From Dietzia natronolimnaea (GTDB lineage Bacteria > Actinomycetota > Actinomycetes > Mycobacteriales > Mycobacteriaceae), in NCBI RefSeq assembly GCF_002289575.1, contig NZ_NTGA01000014.1:62001-126000 (forward strand): a DNA stretch of 64,000 bases. The letters are read 5' to 3'. The translations under genes and the position numbers were made by a program. Below, piece after piece: positions 1-9,174 of the stretch. The notes below the pieces were generated by a model. That model was given only the letters and a program-made list of their open reading frames with translations. It was not told where the DNA came from and made no database searches. The first letter of the stretch is position 1; every line of letters starts with the position of its first letter.

Positions 1-4
1 CCAC

Positions 5-790
5 TCAGATCCTCGTGGTGGCCGTCCCCGCGATTCTTCCCCGGGCGTCCCAGGTGCGCTCGACCACGTCGGCCGTTCCGTGCTCGTCGATCCGCACCGC
101 CGTCGTCGACCGGGTCCCGTACCACCGGCCGATCCGGACGAACCGCGACGACAGACGCCACTCGTGCCAGAGCGGGACCCCCGTGCGCGGCAGGTGCCGG
201 AGCGGCGCCTTGCTCCGGTCGGCGAGCAGGTCCAGTAGCGGGCCCGACCAGTCCTGACCCGTGAGTGCCTCGGTCCCCATCAGTGCCGTGACGTCGCGCA
301 CCGCACCGACGACCTTGGGCCACGGGGTGTCCAGCGCCGCGTTGGACAGCCCGTGGACCCCGGTACCCAACTGGATCGGCCCCCGACCTGAGCGGTTGGA
401 GGCCCACCACATCTCGTCGAGGTCGCCGGCCAGGAGGTTGACCGGCCCGTATCGGCCCAGATCGTCGACGATGTGCCGGGCGAACCCGGTCACGGGGACC
501 GGTCCGGTGAGCGCGTCGACCGGAAGCTCACCCCGGGATGCGGTCGCCGGGCGCTCGCGGCCACCCTCCCGGACGTTGGTGACCGCCGCCAGCCGCGCCC
601 CGGTGGCCAGCGAGAGCCACGTCCCGCCGGCCGTGACGTCGCGGCCCGCGAGGATGCCGCCGACCCCTTCCCTGTCGGGGGTCCACTCGTGCAGGGGTTC
701 GGTGGGGCGGTCGTGGACCTCGTCCCGATTGGCCACCAGCACCAGCGGGTACCGGGGGTGGACCCGGTGGGCGATGACGAGCATGCACAT
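5..790 (-). CDS. NRDE (TANGO2-like) family protein
   Basis: Protein of 261 aa beginning Met-Cys-Met-Leu-Val-Ile. Members of the NRDE/TANGO2 family start with Met-Cys, and the motif NRDE is present about 25 residues in (LVANRDEVHDRPT). These two features choose ATG at 790 over the longer open frame running to 1309, which only overlaps the next gene. The middle carries the family-like stretches RDVTAGGTWL and HGLSNAALDTPWPKV. The molecular activity is not firmly established; eukaryotic TANGO2 is linked to lipid or heme handling. No clear Shine-Dalgarno is seen. It is co-directional with the next two genes and reads off the left edge of the window only after its TGA stop, so it is complete. Confidence 0.85.
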   Translation of the reverse strand: MCMLVIAHRVHPRYPLVLVANRDEVHDRPTEPLHEWTPDREGVGGILAGRDVTAGGTWLSLATGARLAAVTNVREGGRERPATASRGELPVDALTGPVPVTGFARHIVDDLGRYGPVNLLAGDLDEMWWASNRSGRGPIQLGTGVHGLSNAALDTPWPKVVGAVRDVTALMGTEALTGQDWSGPLLDLLADRSKAPLRHLPRTGVPLWHEWRLSSRFVRIGRWYGTRSTTAVRIDEHGTADVVERTWDARGRIAGTATTRI

Positions 791-855
791 GGCATCGAAC
801 ACTTCACCACCGGATTTCCGGATGCAACACCGGGGCCCCGCTTCCGACTCGAGGG

Positions 856-1443
856 TCAGCGGGGCCAGGCCCCCGGCGGCACCCCGGGGGGCGCGGCGCC
901 GAGGGTCTGGGCCAGCCTGGCGCGGGCGCGGGCCGTCCCGAGCCGCAGCAGGGGCCCGTCGCCCCGGGGGCCGACGTAGGTGGCGCGGATCCCGGCCCTG
1001 GCCAGCGCTTCCGCGAGTGCGGCCCGCCGAGGGGCGTGATGCTCCACCCCGGGGTCGAGTCCCATGTCGATCGCGCCGGCAGCGGTGATGCGGCCGGCGG
1101 TGAGGAACCAGACCCGCAGCGCTCCCGCCGACGGGGTCCACCCCTCGGGCACCGCGGTCACGGCACCCCGCCGCCAGCGTCGCACCACCGGGACGAGGAC
1201 CGCGGTCCGCGCGGTCGACACGGTGCACCGGCCGTCCGTGCCCGCCGCCGAGCGGACGGGGTCGAGTCCGGCCTCCGTGAGTAACGCGACGAGGGCGTCC
1301 GCGCGCCACGCTGCGTCGAGCGCCACGGAGACCTGCGCGAGGGCCCCCGCGAGGGTGGATTGGCCACGGGCGGCGAGCGCGCCCTCGAGGTCGGTCGGCT
1401 CGGGGACGTGCTCGTCGGCGGCGAAGAACGACAGCTGCGTCAC
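856..1443 (-). CDS. Conserved hypothetical protein (Rv3647c-like by position)
   Basis: About 195 aa with no recognised catalytic motif. It is Ala/Arg-rich, with a few conserved-looking hydrophobic stretches (TAVLVPVVRRWRRG, LRVWFLTAGRI). Its place directly downstream of cspA matches M. tuberculosis Rv3647c, also a conserved hypothetical of similar length (recalled, not searched). GTG at 1443 (VTQLSFFAADE) is preferred over GTG at 1473. A TAGGCT hexamer at 1451-1456 lies 7 nt before it, as expected for a leaderless transcript, and 1473 abuts the cspA terminator stem. Function unknown. Confidence 0.72.
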   Translation of the reverse strand: MTQLSFFAADEHVPEPTDLEGALAARGQSTLAGALAQVSVALDAAWRADALVALLTEAGLDPVRSAAGTDGRCTVSTARTAVLVPVVRRWRRGAVTAVPEGWTPSAGALRVWFLTAGRITAAGAIDMGLDPGVEHHAPRRAALAEALARAGIRATYVGPRGDGPLLRLGTARARARLAQTLGAAPPGVPPGAWPR

Positions 1444-1477
1444 GGGCCCGAGCCTACGGCCGGCCCCCGACACGCGG

Positions 1478-1511
1478 CGAGGCCCCCGACGCGCGTGCGG
1501 CGGGGGCCTCG
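1478..1511 (-). terminator. Hairpin terminator downstream of cspA
   Basis: A perfect 11-bp inverted repeat (1478-1488 with 1501-1511) and a 12-nt loop begins about 20 nt after the cspA stop. There is no T-run behind it on the minus strand, which is common for actinobacterial terminators. Confidence 0.7.
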
Positions 1512-1532
1512 TCGATCAGGGACGGTGGCGCC

Positions 1533-1736
1533 TCAGATGGCGCGGACCTCCTGGGCCTGCGGGCCCTTCTGGCCCTCGCCGAGTTCGAACTCGACGCGCT
1601 GGTTCTCCTCGAGCGTCTTGAAGCCCGTGCCCTCGATGGAGGAGTAGTGGACGAAGAGGTCGGCGGAGCCGTCCTCCGGGGCGATGAACCCGTAGCCCTT
1701 CTCCGCGTTGAACCACTTGACGGTGCCCTGTGCCAT
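1533..1736 (-). CDS. cspA: Cold-shock protein CspA
   Basis: A 67-aa single cold-shock domain with both nucleic-acid-binding motifs: RNP1-like KGYGFIAP (about residues 14-21) and RNP2-like LFVHYSSI (about 27-34). The start [14 protein letters not shown] is typical. It binds single-stranded RNA/DNA as an RNA chaperone. ATG at 1736 is preceded by AAGGA about 8 nt upstream. The gene is divergent from the helicase, with a 190-bp spacer that contains an 8-bp inverted repeat (1805-1812 with 1824-1831), possibly in the cspA 5' leader. The neighbourhood matches M. tuberculosis cspA (Rv3648c). Confidence 0.96.
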   Translation of the reverse strand: MAQGTVKWFNAEKGYGFIAPEDGSADLFVHYSSIEGTGFKTLEENQRVEFELGEGQKGPQAQEVRAI

Positions 1737-1927
1737 GGTGATGCGTTCCTTTTCCGTACTGCCTGGTGCGACCCCCGGGACGTCCACGTGGGTCGGGTAG
1801 ACCCATCGCCCGTGAGGAGCCCGCGGGCGATAGCGACGACCGCGATAAGTACACCACGAGACCCGGCCCGGGTGAACTGGTCGCCGCCGGGTCCTCACCC
1901 GGCCGGGTCGCCCTCTACCGTCGAGGG

Positions 1928-4264
1928 GTGACGACGTACGGACGCGAACTCCTGGGCCACCTGCTCGAGCACCTGCCGTCCGGGCCGTCACCAGTCACCC
2001 ACACCGTCGACCTGCCCGCCCGCGAGGCCCGGTATGCGGACTGGCCGGCGTGGGCCCACCCGGGGTTGGTCGACGAACTACGCGGTCGGGGCGTCGACCG
2101 GCCCTGGGCCCACCAAGTGGCCACCGCCGAGCACGCGCACGCGGGCCGCAACGTCGTGGTGGCCACCGGCACCGCGTCCGGAAAGTCGCTCGGCTACCAG
2201 CTGCCCGCGCTCAGCGCGCTCGCCGCGGACCGGGGGGCCTGCGTGCTGTACCTGTCCCCCAACAAGGCCCTGGGCCAGGACCAGCTGTCGTCGGTCGTGT
2301 CGCTGGTGGACGCCGTGCCCGGACTCGCCCACGTGACCCCCGCGTCCTACGACGGGGACACCCCGACCGACGCCCGTCCGTGGATCCGCGAGAACTCCCG
2401 CTGGATCGTCACCAACCCGGACATGCTCCACCTGTCGATGCTCGGCCGGTCCCGCCAGTGGACGCGTGTCCTGCGGGGGCTCCGCTTTGTCGTCGTCGAC
2501 GAATGTCACTCCTACCGGGGCGTGTTCGGCTCCAACGTCGCCCTGATCCTGCGGCGGCTCGACCGGCTCGCCCGGGCCCTGGGGGCCGACCCGACGTTCA
2601 TCCTGGCCTCCGCCACCACCTCGGACGCCGGCGCGGCCGCCAGCACGCTCGTCGGCCGCCCCTGCGTGGAGGTGACCGACGACGCCTCACCCCAGGGGGG
2701 CCGGACCGTCGCACTGTGGGAGCCCCCGCTGATGGACGGGCTCTCCGGGGAGAACGGGGCCCCCGTGCGGCGGCCGGCGCCCGTCGAGGCGTCCACCCTC
2801 ATGGCCGGGCTGGTGGCCGAGGGCGCGCGAACGCTGACCTTCGTGCGCTCCCGGGCCGGCGCCGAGTCAACGGCGCTGCGGGCGCGCGAGCGCCTGGTCT
2901 CCGACCACGGTGAGCGGGGCCGGGAGCTGGCCGGGCGGATCGCCGCCTACCGCGCCGGGTATCTGGCCGAGGACCGACGACGACTCGAACGCGGCCTGGC
3001 CGAGGGGGACCTGGTGGGGGTGGCCTCGACCTCCGCGCTCGAACTGGGTGTGGACATCTCCGGACTGGACGCCGTGGTCAGCGCCGGGTTCCCGGGGACC
3101 ATCGCCTCGTTCTGGCAGCAGGCGGGCCGGGCGGGTCGACGGGGGCAGGGTGCGCTGGTGGTCCTGGTGGCCCGCGACGACCCGCTCGACACCTATCTCG
3201 TCCACCACCCGGAGGCGCTGCTCGGCAGGCCGGTCGAGGCCACCGTCACCGATCCCCGCAACCCCGTCCTTCTGGCCGGGCAACTGCGGTGCGCGGTGAG
3301 CGAGAGGCCAATGACGCACGAGGAGGCCCGCGCCTGGGGCGCCACGGAGGTCCTGGAGGAACTGGCCGCGCGGGGGCTGGTCCGGCGCCGACCCGTGGGG
3401 TGGTACCCCGCAGCGGACGACCACACCCCGCACACGGAGGTCGACATCCGCGGGACCGGCGGGGCCGAGGTGGTGATCGTCGACGCCGTGGACGGCCGGA
3501 TGCTCGGGACCATCGACTCGGTCCGGGCCCGGTCCCAGGTCCACCCGGGGGCGCTGTACCTGCACCAAGGAGAGTCCTTCGTGGTGGACGAGCTGAACCT
3601 GGACGACGGGCTCGCGCTGTGCCGGCCGGAGGAACCCGAGTGGACCACCTCGGCCCGGGAGCAGGTGTCGATCGACCTGATCGAGACGCTGGAATCGGTC
3701 TCCGCCGGGCCGGTGACGCTGTCCTACGCCGAGGTGGAGGTGACCGCACGCGTGACCGGATACCAGCGGCGCCTGCGTGGCGGGGAGATCCTGGACGTGA
3801 CGCCGCTGGACCTGCCCGAGACCGTCCTGGCCACCCGGGCGGTGGTGTACACCCTGACCCCGCAGCTGCTGCGGGTCGCCGGGCTGGAGGAAGCGGACTG
3901 GCCGGGCGCGCTGCACGCCGCCGAGCACGCGGCCATCGGCCTGCTCCCTCTGGTCGCGACCTGCGACCGCTGGGACATCGGCGGCGTCTCGACGGCCCTG
4001 CACCCCGACACGGGACTGCCCACGGTGTTCGTCTACGACGGCTACGCGGGCGGCGCGGGCTTCGCCGAACGCGGATACCGGCGCGCGACCTCGTGGCTCC
4101 GGGCGACCCTGGACGCCATCCGCTCGTGCGAGTGCGAGACCGGCTGCCCCTCCTGTATCCAGTCCCCCAAGTGCGGGAACGGCAACGACCCGCTCTCCAA
4201 GCCCGGCGCGATCGCACTGTTGACGGAGGTGGTGGGGCAGCTTGCGGAGTCCGTCGACTCATAA
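1928..4264 (+). CDS. DEAD/DEAH-box helicase, MrfA/YprA (Hrq1-like) family
   Basis: A 778-aa superfamily 2 helicase. Walker A GTASGKS lies near residues 81-87, a DECH motif II near 190, and helicase-C motifs include [11 protein letters not shown] and [12 protein letters not shown]. The C-terminus carries a four-cysteine cluster ([10 protein letters not shown] ... KC, about residues 734-748), the DUF1998/MZB zinc module of MrfA and Hrq1 helicases. Bacillus MrfA acts in repair of mitomycin C-type DNA damage; that role here is inferred. GTG at 1928 follows TACCGT (1916-1921) by 6 nt, so a leaderless mRNA is likely and the 54 upstream codons are not used. The 3' end overlaps the convergent tad gene by 6 bp, as in mycobacteria (Rv3649). 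Confidence 0.92.
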   Translation: MTTYGRELLGHLLEHLPSGPSPVTHTVDLPAREARYADWPAWAHPGLVDELRGRGVDRPWAHQVATAEHAHAGRNVVVATGTASGKSLGYQLPALSALAADRGACVLYLSPNKALGQDQLSSVVSLVDAVPGLAHVTPASYDGDTPTDARPWIRENSRWIVTNPDMLHLSMLGRSRQWTRVLRGLRFVVVDECHSYRGVFGSNVALILRRLDRLARALGADPTFILASATTSDAGAAASTLVGRPCVEVTDDASPQGGRTVALWEPPLMDGLSGENGAPVRRPAPVEASTLMAGLVAEGARTLTFVRSRAGAESTALRARERLVSDHGERGRELAGRIAAYRAGYLAEDRRRLERGLAEGDLVGVASTSALELGVDISGLDAVVSAGFPGTIASFWQQAGRAGRRGQGALVVLVARDDPLDTYLVHHPEALLGRPVEATVTDPRNPVLLAGQLRCAVSERPMTHEEARAWGATEVLEELAARGLVRRRPVGWYPAADDHTPHTEVDIRGTGGAEVVIVDAVDGRMLGTIDSVRARSQVHPGALYLHQGESFVVDELNLDDGLALCRPEEPEWTTSAREQVSIDLIETLESVSAGPVTLSYAEVEVTARVTGYQRRLRGGEILDVTPLDLPETVLATRAVVYTLTPQLLRVAGLEEADWPGALHAAEHAAIGLLPLVATCDRWDIGGVSTALHPDTGLPTVFVYDGYAGGAGFAERGYRRATSWLRATLDAIRSCECETGCPSCIQSPKCGNGNDPLSKPGAIALLTEVVGQLAESVDS

Positions 4265-4627
4265 CGGCCCCGCACGGGCCACCGCCGAGGCCGCCCCCAC
4301 CCCCAGCACCCCGAGTTCGACCCGCACCTCGGCCCGGATCACCACGTCATGGCCGTCGACCGTGCACCCGGCCACGACGGCGCGGTTGGCGGTGGCCACC
4401 CCGGCTGCGGCCGAACACGGGTCCTCCGAGGCGCGGAGCGCGTGCGCCCCGGCGAGGGCGGCCAGGTCCGCCGCCGACCGGGCGGAGTGCGCGGCCACCG
4501 CCGCCCTCCCCACGAGCAGCACAGCCACAGTGAGGGCCAGGACCGCAGCCGCCGCGAACGCGGTCACGACGCTCATGTAGCCGCCATCACCACGCGACCT
4601 GACTCCGCGCCGGTCACGCCCCCTCAC
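4259..4627 (-). CDS. Rv3654c-family TadE-like secreted protein
   Basis: A 122-aa protein, last gene of the tad cluster. It has a positively charged N-terminus and one hydrophobic helix (VVTAFAAAAVLALTVAVLLV, about residues 19-38), followed by a small domain with two cysteines. It fits the 'helicase/secretion neighbourhood TadE-like' family, always found beside the helicase and pilus genes. Unlike the TadE just upstream it has no Glu at position 5 after a plausible Gly cleavage site. The start GTG overlaps the TGA of tadE (GTGA), so translational coupling is likely. The 3' end overlaps the convergent helicase gene by 6 bp. Confidence 0.82.
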   Translation of the reverse strand: MRGRDRRGVRSRGDGGYMSVVTAFAAAAVLALTVAVLLVGRAAVAAHSARSAADLAALAGAHALRASEDPCSAAAGVATANRAVVAGCTVDGHDVVIRAEVRVELGVLGVGAASAVARAGPL

Positions 4628-4986
4628 CCGGCCACCCCCGGTTCGGCACTCGCCACCGCACGGCCCGTGAGCACGACCCCCGGCAGCCCCCGGGCCGGGA
4701 CGCTGACCTGCGCCGTCACACTCCTCCCCTCGCTGTCGACCCTCACCTCGGCTCCCGGCGCCGCCGCCCGTCCGGCGGCGATACCTTCCTGCGCACCGGA
4801 CATGGCCGCCACCCGCGCGGCTTCCCGTGCGGCGTCGACGACCCGGATCTGGGTGAGCGCCGCGGCGGCCCCGGAAGCGGCCACGGCCAGGACCACGACG
4901 AGCGAGGCGATCCCCAGCGCGGCCTCAACGGTCACCGAGCCCCGGTCCCCGGTGGCCGCCGCGCGGAACCGGCGCGAGGCCGTCAC
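4624..4986 (-). CDS. tadE: TadE-family pseudopilin
   Basis: A 120-aa protein read from GTG at 4986 (VTASRRFRAAATGDRGSVTVEA). A type IV prepilin-like site is visible: Gly followed by SVTVEA, with Glu at +5, then a hydrophobic helix (LGIASLVVVLAVAASGAAAAL). TadE proteins are minor pseudopilins of Flp/Tad pili, processed by prepilin peptidase at the membrane. The C-terminal part is a short extracellular domain. The open frame continues far upstream antisense-free, but the GTGA overlap with the flp stop at 4983 sets the start. Equivalent by position to Rv3655c. Confidence 0.88.
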   Translation of the reverse strand: MTASRRFRAAATGDRGSVTVEAALGIASLVVVLAVAASGAAAALTQIRVVDAAREAARVAAMSGAQEGIAAGRAAAPGAEVRVDSEGRSVTAQVSVPARGLPGVVLTGRAVASAEPGVAG

Positions 4987-5219
4987 ACCGAGGTGTTGAG
5001 CGCCCGTTCGATGATCCCGCCCAGCGCGTCGGGTATCGAGTCGCCGCTGACGACCATGTAGAGCACGGCCCCGAAGGCCGCGGCGGCGATGGTGCCCACG
5101 GCGTACTCGACGGTGGACATCCCTGCGTCGGGCGCGTCCGCGGCGGCGAATCGGTGCGACAGGGCGATGCGGGCGCGGCACAAGGCGGAGGTGATCCGGG
5201 AGTGGGTGTGAGTGGTCAT
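4983..5219 (-). CDS. Flp-type pilin (DUF4244, Rv3656c-like)
   Basis: A 78-aa protein with the Flp prepilin signature: ...DAG followed by MSTVEYAVGTIAAAAFG. Cleavage after Gly would leave Glu5-Tyr6, the Flp-specific pair, at the head of a hydrophobic helix. It is presumably the major subunit of the Tad pilus assembled by TadA/B/C upstream. The leader of about 33 residues is longer than in most Flp pilins but usual for this actinobacterial group. ATG at 5219 has a purine-rich AAGGAGA about 6 nt upstream. A 66-nt gap, the only sizeable one within the tad genes, separates it from tadC. Confidence 0.87.
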   Translation of the reverse strand: MTTHTHSRITSALCRARIALSHRFAAADAPDAGMSTVEYAVGTIAAAAFGAVLYMVVSGDSIPDALGGIIERALNTSV

Positions 5220-5285
5220 CGTGCGTCTCCTTCATGGTGACCGGGGCGGCGTGTCCACCCCGGAATCGGTGAGCGGGGCGCCGGT

Positions 5286-5978
5286 TCACGGCAGGACCCC
5301 CGGCAGCATCCCGTCGGCCAGACCCACGACGACGGGGAGGACTCCCAGGCAGACGAACGCCGGGAGGAAGCACAGCCCGAGCGGGCCGGCCACGAGGACG
5401 GCAGCGCGTTCGGCGCGGGCGGTCGCGGCGGCGTCGGCGTCCGAGCGCATGCGACCGGCCGCGTGGTCGAGCGCGGCGCGGACGGACCCGCCGCCGTCGG
5501 TGGCGCGTGCGAGCACCGACGCCACAGGGGCCAGTCGATCCGCCCCGGGGACCTCGCGCCACGCCTGTGCGGGGGTCGCTCCGAGGCGCACGCGCGCTGC
5601 CGCGGCGTGGAGGGGCCCCGCCACGCCGGGATCGATGGGGGCGACCGCGTCCCCGACGGCGCCCAGCGCGAGGTGGGTGGGCAGTCCGGCGAGCAGCGCC
5701 ACCGCGAGCAGGTCGAGCATCCGCGCGAGGGACCCGGTCTCCGCCGGTCCGGCGCGTCCCCGTCGCACACGGTCGAGGACCGGGGACAGCGCGCCCACCT
5801 TCGCGAACAACCATGGCCGACGTGGGATGGCACCGCCGATCGACCCCGCAACAGAGCCGGAGGCCGCGGTGGAGCTGGCGGTGGACACAGCGGCGAGGTC
5901 ACGCAGCCGATCTGCGGCGGCGCTGTGCCACGGAGCGACGCACACGGCGGCGGCGATCAGCAGCAGGGCCGTGGTCAT
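5286..5978 (-). CDS. Tad pilus platform protein TadC (type II secretion system F family)
   Basis: A 230-aa membrane protein with an N-terminal hydrophobic segment, a GspF-like cytoplasmic part (MLDLLAVALLAGLPTHLALG ... ATPAQAWREVPGADRLAPV ... LARATDGGGS) and two C-terminal membrane helices (AAVLVAGPLGLCFLPAFVCL; VLPVVVGLADGML). With TadB it forms the inner-membrane platform for pilus assembly. ATG at 5978 overlaps the tadB stop (ATGA). Equivalent by position to Rv3657c. Confidence 0.88.
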   Translation of the reverse strand: MTTALLLIAAAVCVAPWHSAAADRLRDLAAVSTASSTAASGSVAGSIGGAIPRRPWLFAKVGALSPVLDRVRRGRAGPAETGSLARMLDLLAVALLAGLPTHLALGAVGDAVAPIDPGVAGPLHAAAARVRLGATPAQAWREVPGADRLAPVASVLARATDGGGSVRAALDHAAGRMRSDADAAATARAERAAVLVAGPLGLCFLPAFVCLGVLPVVVGLADGMLPGVLP

Positions 5979-6850
5979 CGCGACGCCCCGTCCACGATCC
6001 GCTCCGTCCACATCAGACCCGCCGCCAGGAAACCGGCTCCGATCAGGCACAGCGCGCCGCCGATCGGGCCCGCGACCAGCACCCCGAGGGGGTCGGCGCC
6101 GAAACCCGACCCCAGCAGCACGCCGAATCCGGGCAGGCCGGTGAGTATCACCGCAGTGGCGCGGGGGCCGGCCAGCGCGGCGTCCACGCGCACGGCCCGC
6201 TCTCGCCGCGAGGCCACGTCCGCCCTGAGCCCGTCCACCACCTCGGCCAGCACCACCCCGTGGCGGGTGGCCAGGTGCCACGCGCCCGCCAGCTCGCCCG
6301 CCACGCGATCGGCACCCCCGACTCCCGCCGATGACGCACTCGCCACGTCCGCCACCGCCCCACCCGCCTGCCGGGTGGCGGCCTCGTGCAGCGCGGTGGC
6401 GACGTCCCCGCCCAGTCGGGCATGGGAGGCCGCAGAGCTGAGAATCTCCGCGACGCCGGGGTCCCCGGAGGACGCACCCTCCGCAGCGCGGTGCAGCGCC
6501 TCCTCCGGACCGGCGCCGGCCCGCAGGGCGGACGACGCGTCGTCGAGCGCGCGCTCCCAGGATCCGAGGCGCGTGAGCCTCGCTCCGCGTACGCCCGCAC
6601 GCCTACGCAACTCGGACACCACCGCTCCGAGCAGGGCGGCCGCGCACGCGTGGAGCGGCCCTGCCGCGACCAGACCCATGAGACCGGCGGCCACGGGGAC
6701 GACCACCTTCTTCGGCGCCCGGCCCAGGACGGCGGGCAGGACCCGCCGCCGGGCTGCGGCATCGCCACAGACGTACCGGAGCCTCGTCCGGGCCAGACCG
6801 TCCGGCCACGCGATCAGGGCCCCGGCCAGCAGCACCATCGCCGCCGTCAC
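5975..6850 (-). CDS. Tad pilus platform protein TadB (type II secretion system F family)
   Basis: A 291-aa protein with an N-terminal helix (MVLLAGALIAWPDGL), a further membrane pair around residues 45-75, a cytoplasmic GspF-type segment (LDDASSALRAGAGPEEALHRA ... GDVATALHEAA) and two C-terminal helices. It is the partner of TadC in the platform. GTG at 6850 overlaps the tadA stop (GTGA), which rejects a much longer upstream extension of the frame over tadA. Equivalent by position to Rv3658c. Confidence 0.88.
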   Translation of the reverse strand: MTAAMVLLAGALIAWPDGLARTRLRYVCGDAAARRRVLPAVLGRAPKKVVVPVAAGLMGLVAAGPLHACAAALLGAVVSELRRRAGVRGARLTRLGSWERALDDASSALRAGAGPEEALHRAAEGASSGDPGVAEILSSAASHARLGGDVATALHEAATRQAGGAVADVASASSAGVGGADRVAGELAGAWHLATRHGVVLAEVVDGLRADVASRRERAVRVDAALAGPRATAVILTGLPGFGVLLGSGFGADPLGVLVAGPIGGALCLIGAGFLAAGLMWTERIVDGASR

Positions 6851-8010
6851 CTGACGGCCCCCGCGATCAGGGCCTCGAAGGCCGGTCGGCCGGGTATCTC
6901 TGCCCCGTCGGCGCGCCAGGCGGGGTCCACAACGATCCCGTGCACGTCCCGCCGGACCACGCCCATGGAGTCCACGGTCCGTCTCCCGTCGGGCAGTCGG
7001 CGCATCCCCACCACCACCCTGAGCGAGGCGGCGACCTGCGCGGACAGCGCAGCGCGGTCGAGCCCGCCGAGCGCCCCGAGTGCCTCGAGCCGTGCCGGGA
7101 GTTCCGTGGGCGAGTTCGCGTGGACGGTGCCGGCGCTCCCGTCGTGCCCGGTGTTGAGCGCGGCGAGCAGGTCCGCGACCTCGCCGCCCCTCACCTCGCC
7201 CACCGCGATCCGGTCGGGGCGCATCCGCAGCGCCTGCCGGACCAGGTCGGACATGGCCACCCCGCCCGCGCCCTCGACGTTGCCGTGCCGCACCACCAGA
7301 CGGACGACGTGCGGGTGCGCGGGCCGAAGCTCCGGGGAGTCCTCGACGCACAGCAGCCGTTCACCCGGCGGGACCAGGCCGAGCAGCGCGGCGAGGAGCG
7401 TCGTCTTGCCCGAACCCGTGCCGCCCACCACGAGGTATCCGATCCGGGCCGCGACCAGCCCCCGGAGCAGCGGCTCGGCCGGTGGCGGGACCGTCCCGGA
7501 CTCCACCAGCCTGTCGAAGGTGGCCTGCGCGGGTCGCGAGACCCGCAGTGACAGGCAGGTCCCGTCCACCGCGACCGGGGGCAGCACCGCGTGCAGCCGC
7601 CAGGCCATCCCGTCCCGGGATCGCACGACCCCATCCGCCCAGGGCCGGGCGTCGTCGAGCCGCTGGCCGGCACGCCCCGCCAACCGCACCGCGAGGGCCC
7701 GCAGCTCCGGCTCGGTGGCCACCACCACGTCGGTCTCCTCGAGTCCCCGCCCGCAGTCCACCAGCGCCGGACCCGGACCGTCGACCACGACGTCGGTGAC
7801 CCCGGGGCTCGCCAGGAGCGCTTCGAGTGGCCCGGCGCCGGCGAGATGCTCGCGGACCAGGCGCGCGGTCCGCAGTAGATCCAGGTGGCCGTGCAGGGCG
7901 CCGGACTCCGCCCGGACGGCGCGCACCACCTCGTCGGGGTCCGGTTCCACCCCGAGACCGGCCAACCGGGCGCGGACCCGGTCCACCAGGTCACCGGGGA
8001 TCGAGGCCAT
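6847..8010 (-). CDS. tadA: Tad pilus assembly ATPase TadA (CpaF-like)
   Basis: A 387-aa secretion ATPase of the VirB11/GspE superfamily. Walker A GGTGSGKTTLL is followed by an Asp box (LLCVEDSPEL), a Walker B-like segment (DRIAVGEVRGGEVADLL) and a His box (GHDGSAGTVHANS). It powers Flp/Tad pilus assembly from the cytoplasmic face of the membrane. ATG at 8010 has AGGATTCAGGG just upstream; an in-frame GTG at 8031 overlapping ssd is possible. It is 10 nt from ssd and clearly in one operon. Equivalent by position to Rv3659c. Confidence 0.93.
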   Translation of the reverse strand: MASIPGDLVDRVRARLAGLGVEPDPDEVVRAVRAESGALHGHLDLLRTARLVREHLAGAGPLEALLASPGVTDVVVDGPGPALVDCGRGLEETDVVVATEPELRALAVRLAGRAGQRLDDARPWADGVVRSRDGMAWRLHAVLPPVAVDGTCLSLRVSRPAQATFDRLVESGTVPPPAEPLLRGLVAARIGYLVVGGTGSGKTTLLAALLGLVPPGERLLCVEDSPELRPAHPHVVRLVVRHGNVEGAGGVAMSDLVRQALRMRPDRIAVGEVRGGEVADLLAALNTGHDGSAGTVHANSPTELPARLEALGALGGLDRAALSAQVAASLRVVVGMRRLPDGRRTVDSMGVVRRDVHGIVVDPAWRADGAEIPGRPAFEALIAGAVR

Positions 8011-8020
8011 CCCTGAATCC

Positions 8021-9076
8021 TCACCGGTCACCGGAGAGCACCTCCCCCAGGAGTGCGTCCGCGAGGGCTCCGAGTCGCCGCAGTCGCCACCGCGAACCGC
8101 GTGCTCCGGCCTCGAGCGCCCCGCCGAGGTCGCCGGTCCCGGCCAGACGGCGCACGGACCGGACCTCCGGCAGGACGTGCCACCGGACGAGCCCCGCCGC
8201 GTCGGCGACATCCGCCGCCTCCAGCGGGTCCCCACGGTGCGTACGGATCACCAGGGTGGCGCCGGGGAGCTCGCATGTGATCCGCCCGGCCGCGACGACA
8301 CCCTGGAAGTCCGCCCTGGTCACCACGACGACGAGGTCCGCACGTGCGAGCACCGGGTCGCCTACCGCGAATCCGCCCACATCACAGACCACCAGTCCGC
8401 CGGCCGCCCGGTGGGCGGACACCGCGCCGAGGGCACCGTCGGAGGCCGACCTCGCCACCGGGGTCTCGTCGCGGTCCCTCGACCGGGCCAGCACCCGGCA
8501 CCCCGTCCCGACCTCGGGAACGGCGCCCCACAGCGCGTCGGGGTCGGGGCCGCCCAGCTCGGCGCGCACGTCTTCGATCCTCAGTCCCGGCTCGGACTCC
8601 GCCCCGAGGACCAGGTCGATCCCGGTTCCCCGCGGGTCCGCCTCCACCAGGAGGGTCCGGCCGAAGTCGGCCGCGCGGACGGCGATCGCGGCCGCCAGGG
8701 TGCTGACGCCGCATCCCCCCACCGCCCCCACCACGGCCACCAGCACTCCACCGCCGGTGGTGACCGGGGCCAGGAGCGCCCCGACGAGATCCGCGGTCCC
8801 GGAGGGCAGACGGATCACCTCGTCGTCGTCGCCAGCGGCGTCCTCGCCTCCCACCCGCACCACACGGGCCACGCCGGGCCGCGGATCGGCGTGGTCCCGG
8901 TCCGTCACCACCACATCCGCGGTGTCGACTTCCCGGGTGACCGGGTCGAGGGCGAGTGCGGCGAGCACCGCCCGGACGTCGGCGTCGAGGTCCGGGTCGG
9001 CCACATCGACCGCGACGGCCCTGCCCGCCAGGTGGTCGGGGACGGCGTCGCGAGGTGGGCGAGGGCTCTGGGTCAC
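8021..9076 (-). CDS. ssd: Septum site-determining protein Ssd / CpaE-like (MinD superfamily)
   Basis: About 351 aa and first gene of the tad operon. The N-terminal part is receiver-like and the C-terminal part a ParA/MinD-type fold: DPRGTGIDLVLG and LVVCDVGGFAVGDPVLARADLVVVVT match MinD-like switch regions. The P-loop position (AVVGAVGGCGVSTLAAAIA, about residues 114-132) lacks both lysines of the deviant Walker A motif, so ATP use is doubtful. Rv3660c at this position has been called Ssd, a regulator of septation. CpaE-type proteins also localise Tad pili. The start is uncertain: GTG at 9076 gives the family length, and ATG at 9127 is in frame; neither has a good ribosome-binding site. Confidence 0.82.
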   Translation of the reverse strand: MTQSPRPPRDAVPDHLAGRAVAVDVADPDLDADVRAVLAALALDPVTREVDTADVVVTDRDHADPRPGVARVVRVGGEDAAGDDDEVIRLPSGTADLVGALLAPVTTGGGVLVAVVGAVGGCGVSTLAAAIAVRAADFGRTLLVEADPRGTGIDLVLGAESEPGLRIEDVRAELGGPDPDALWGAVPEVGTGCRVLARSRDRDETPVARSASDGALGAVSAHRAAGGLVVCDVGGFAVGDPVLARADLVVVVTRADFQGVVAAGRITCELPGATLVIRTHRGDPLEAADVADAAGLVRWHVLPEVRSVRRLAGTGDLGGALEAGARGSRWRLRRLGALADALLGEVLSGDR

Positions 9077-9174
9077 GGCCACAGCGTCGCGCACACGACC
9101 GCGGGCAACCCCGGCCCGGCGCGTCATCCGGGGGCGGGCTGTGGAGAGGCCGTGGGTGTGGAAGAAACGCCCCG

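Noticed and set aside
1766-1927. N-terminal extension of the helicase from 1766
   Set aside because: The region is the cspA/helicase promoter spacer; the GTG at 1928 fits both family N-terminus and the leaderless promoter pattern.
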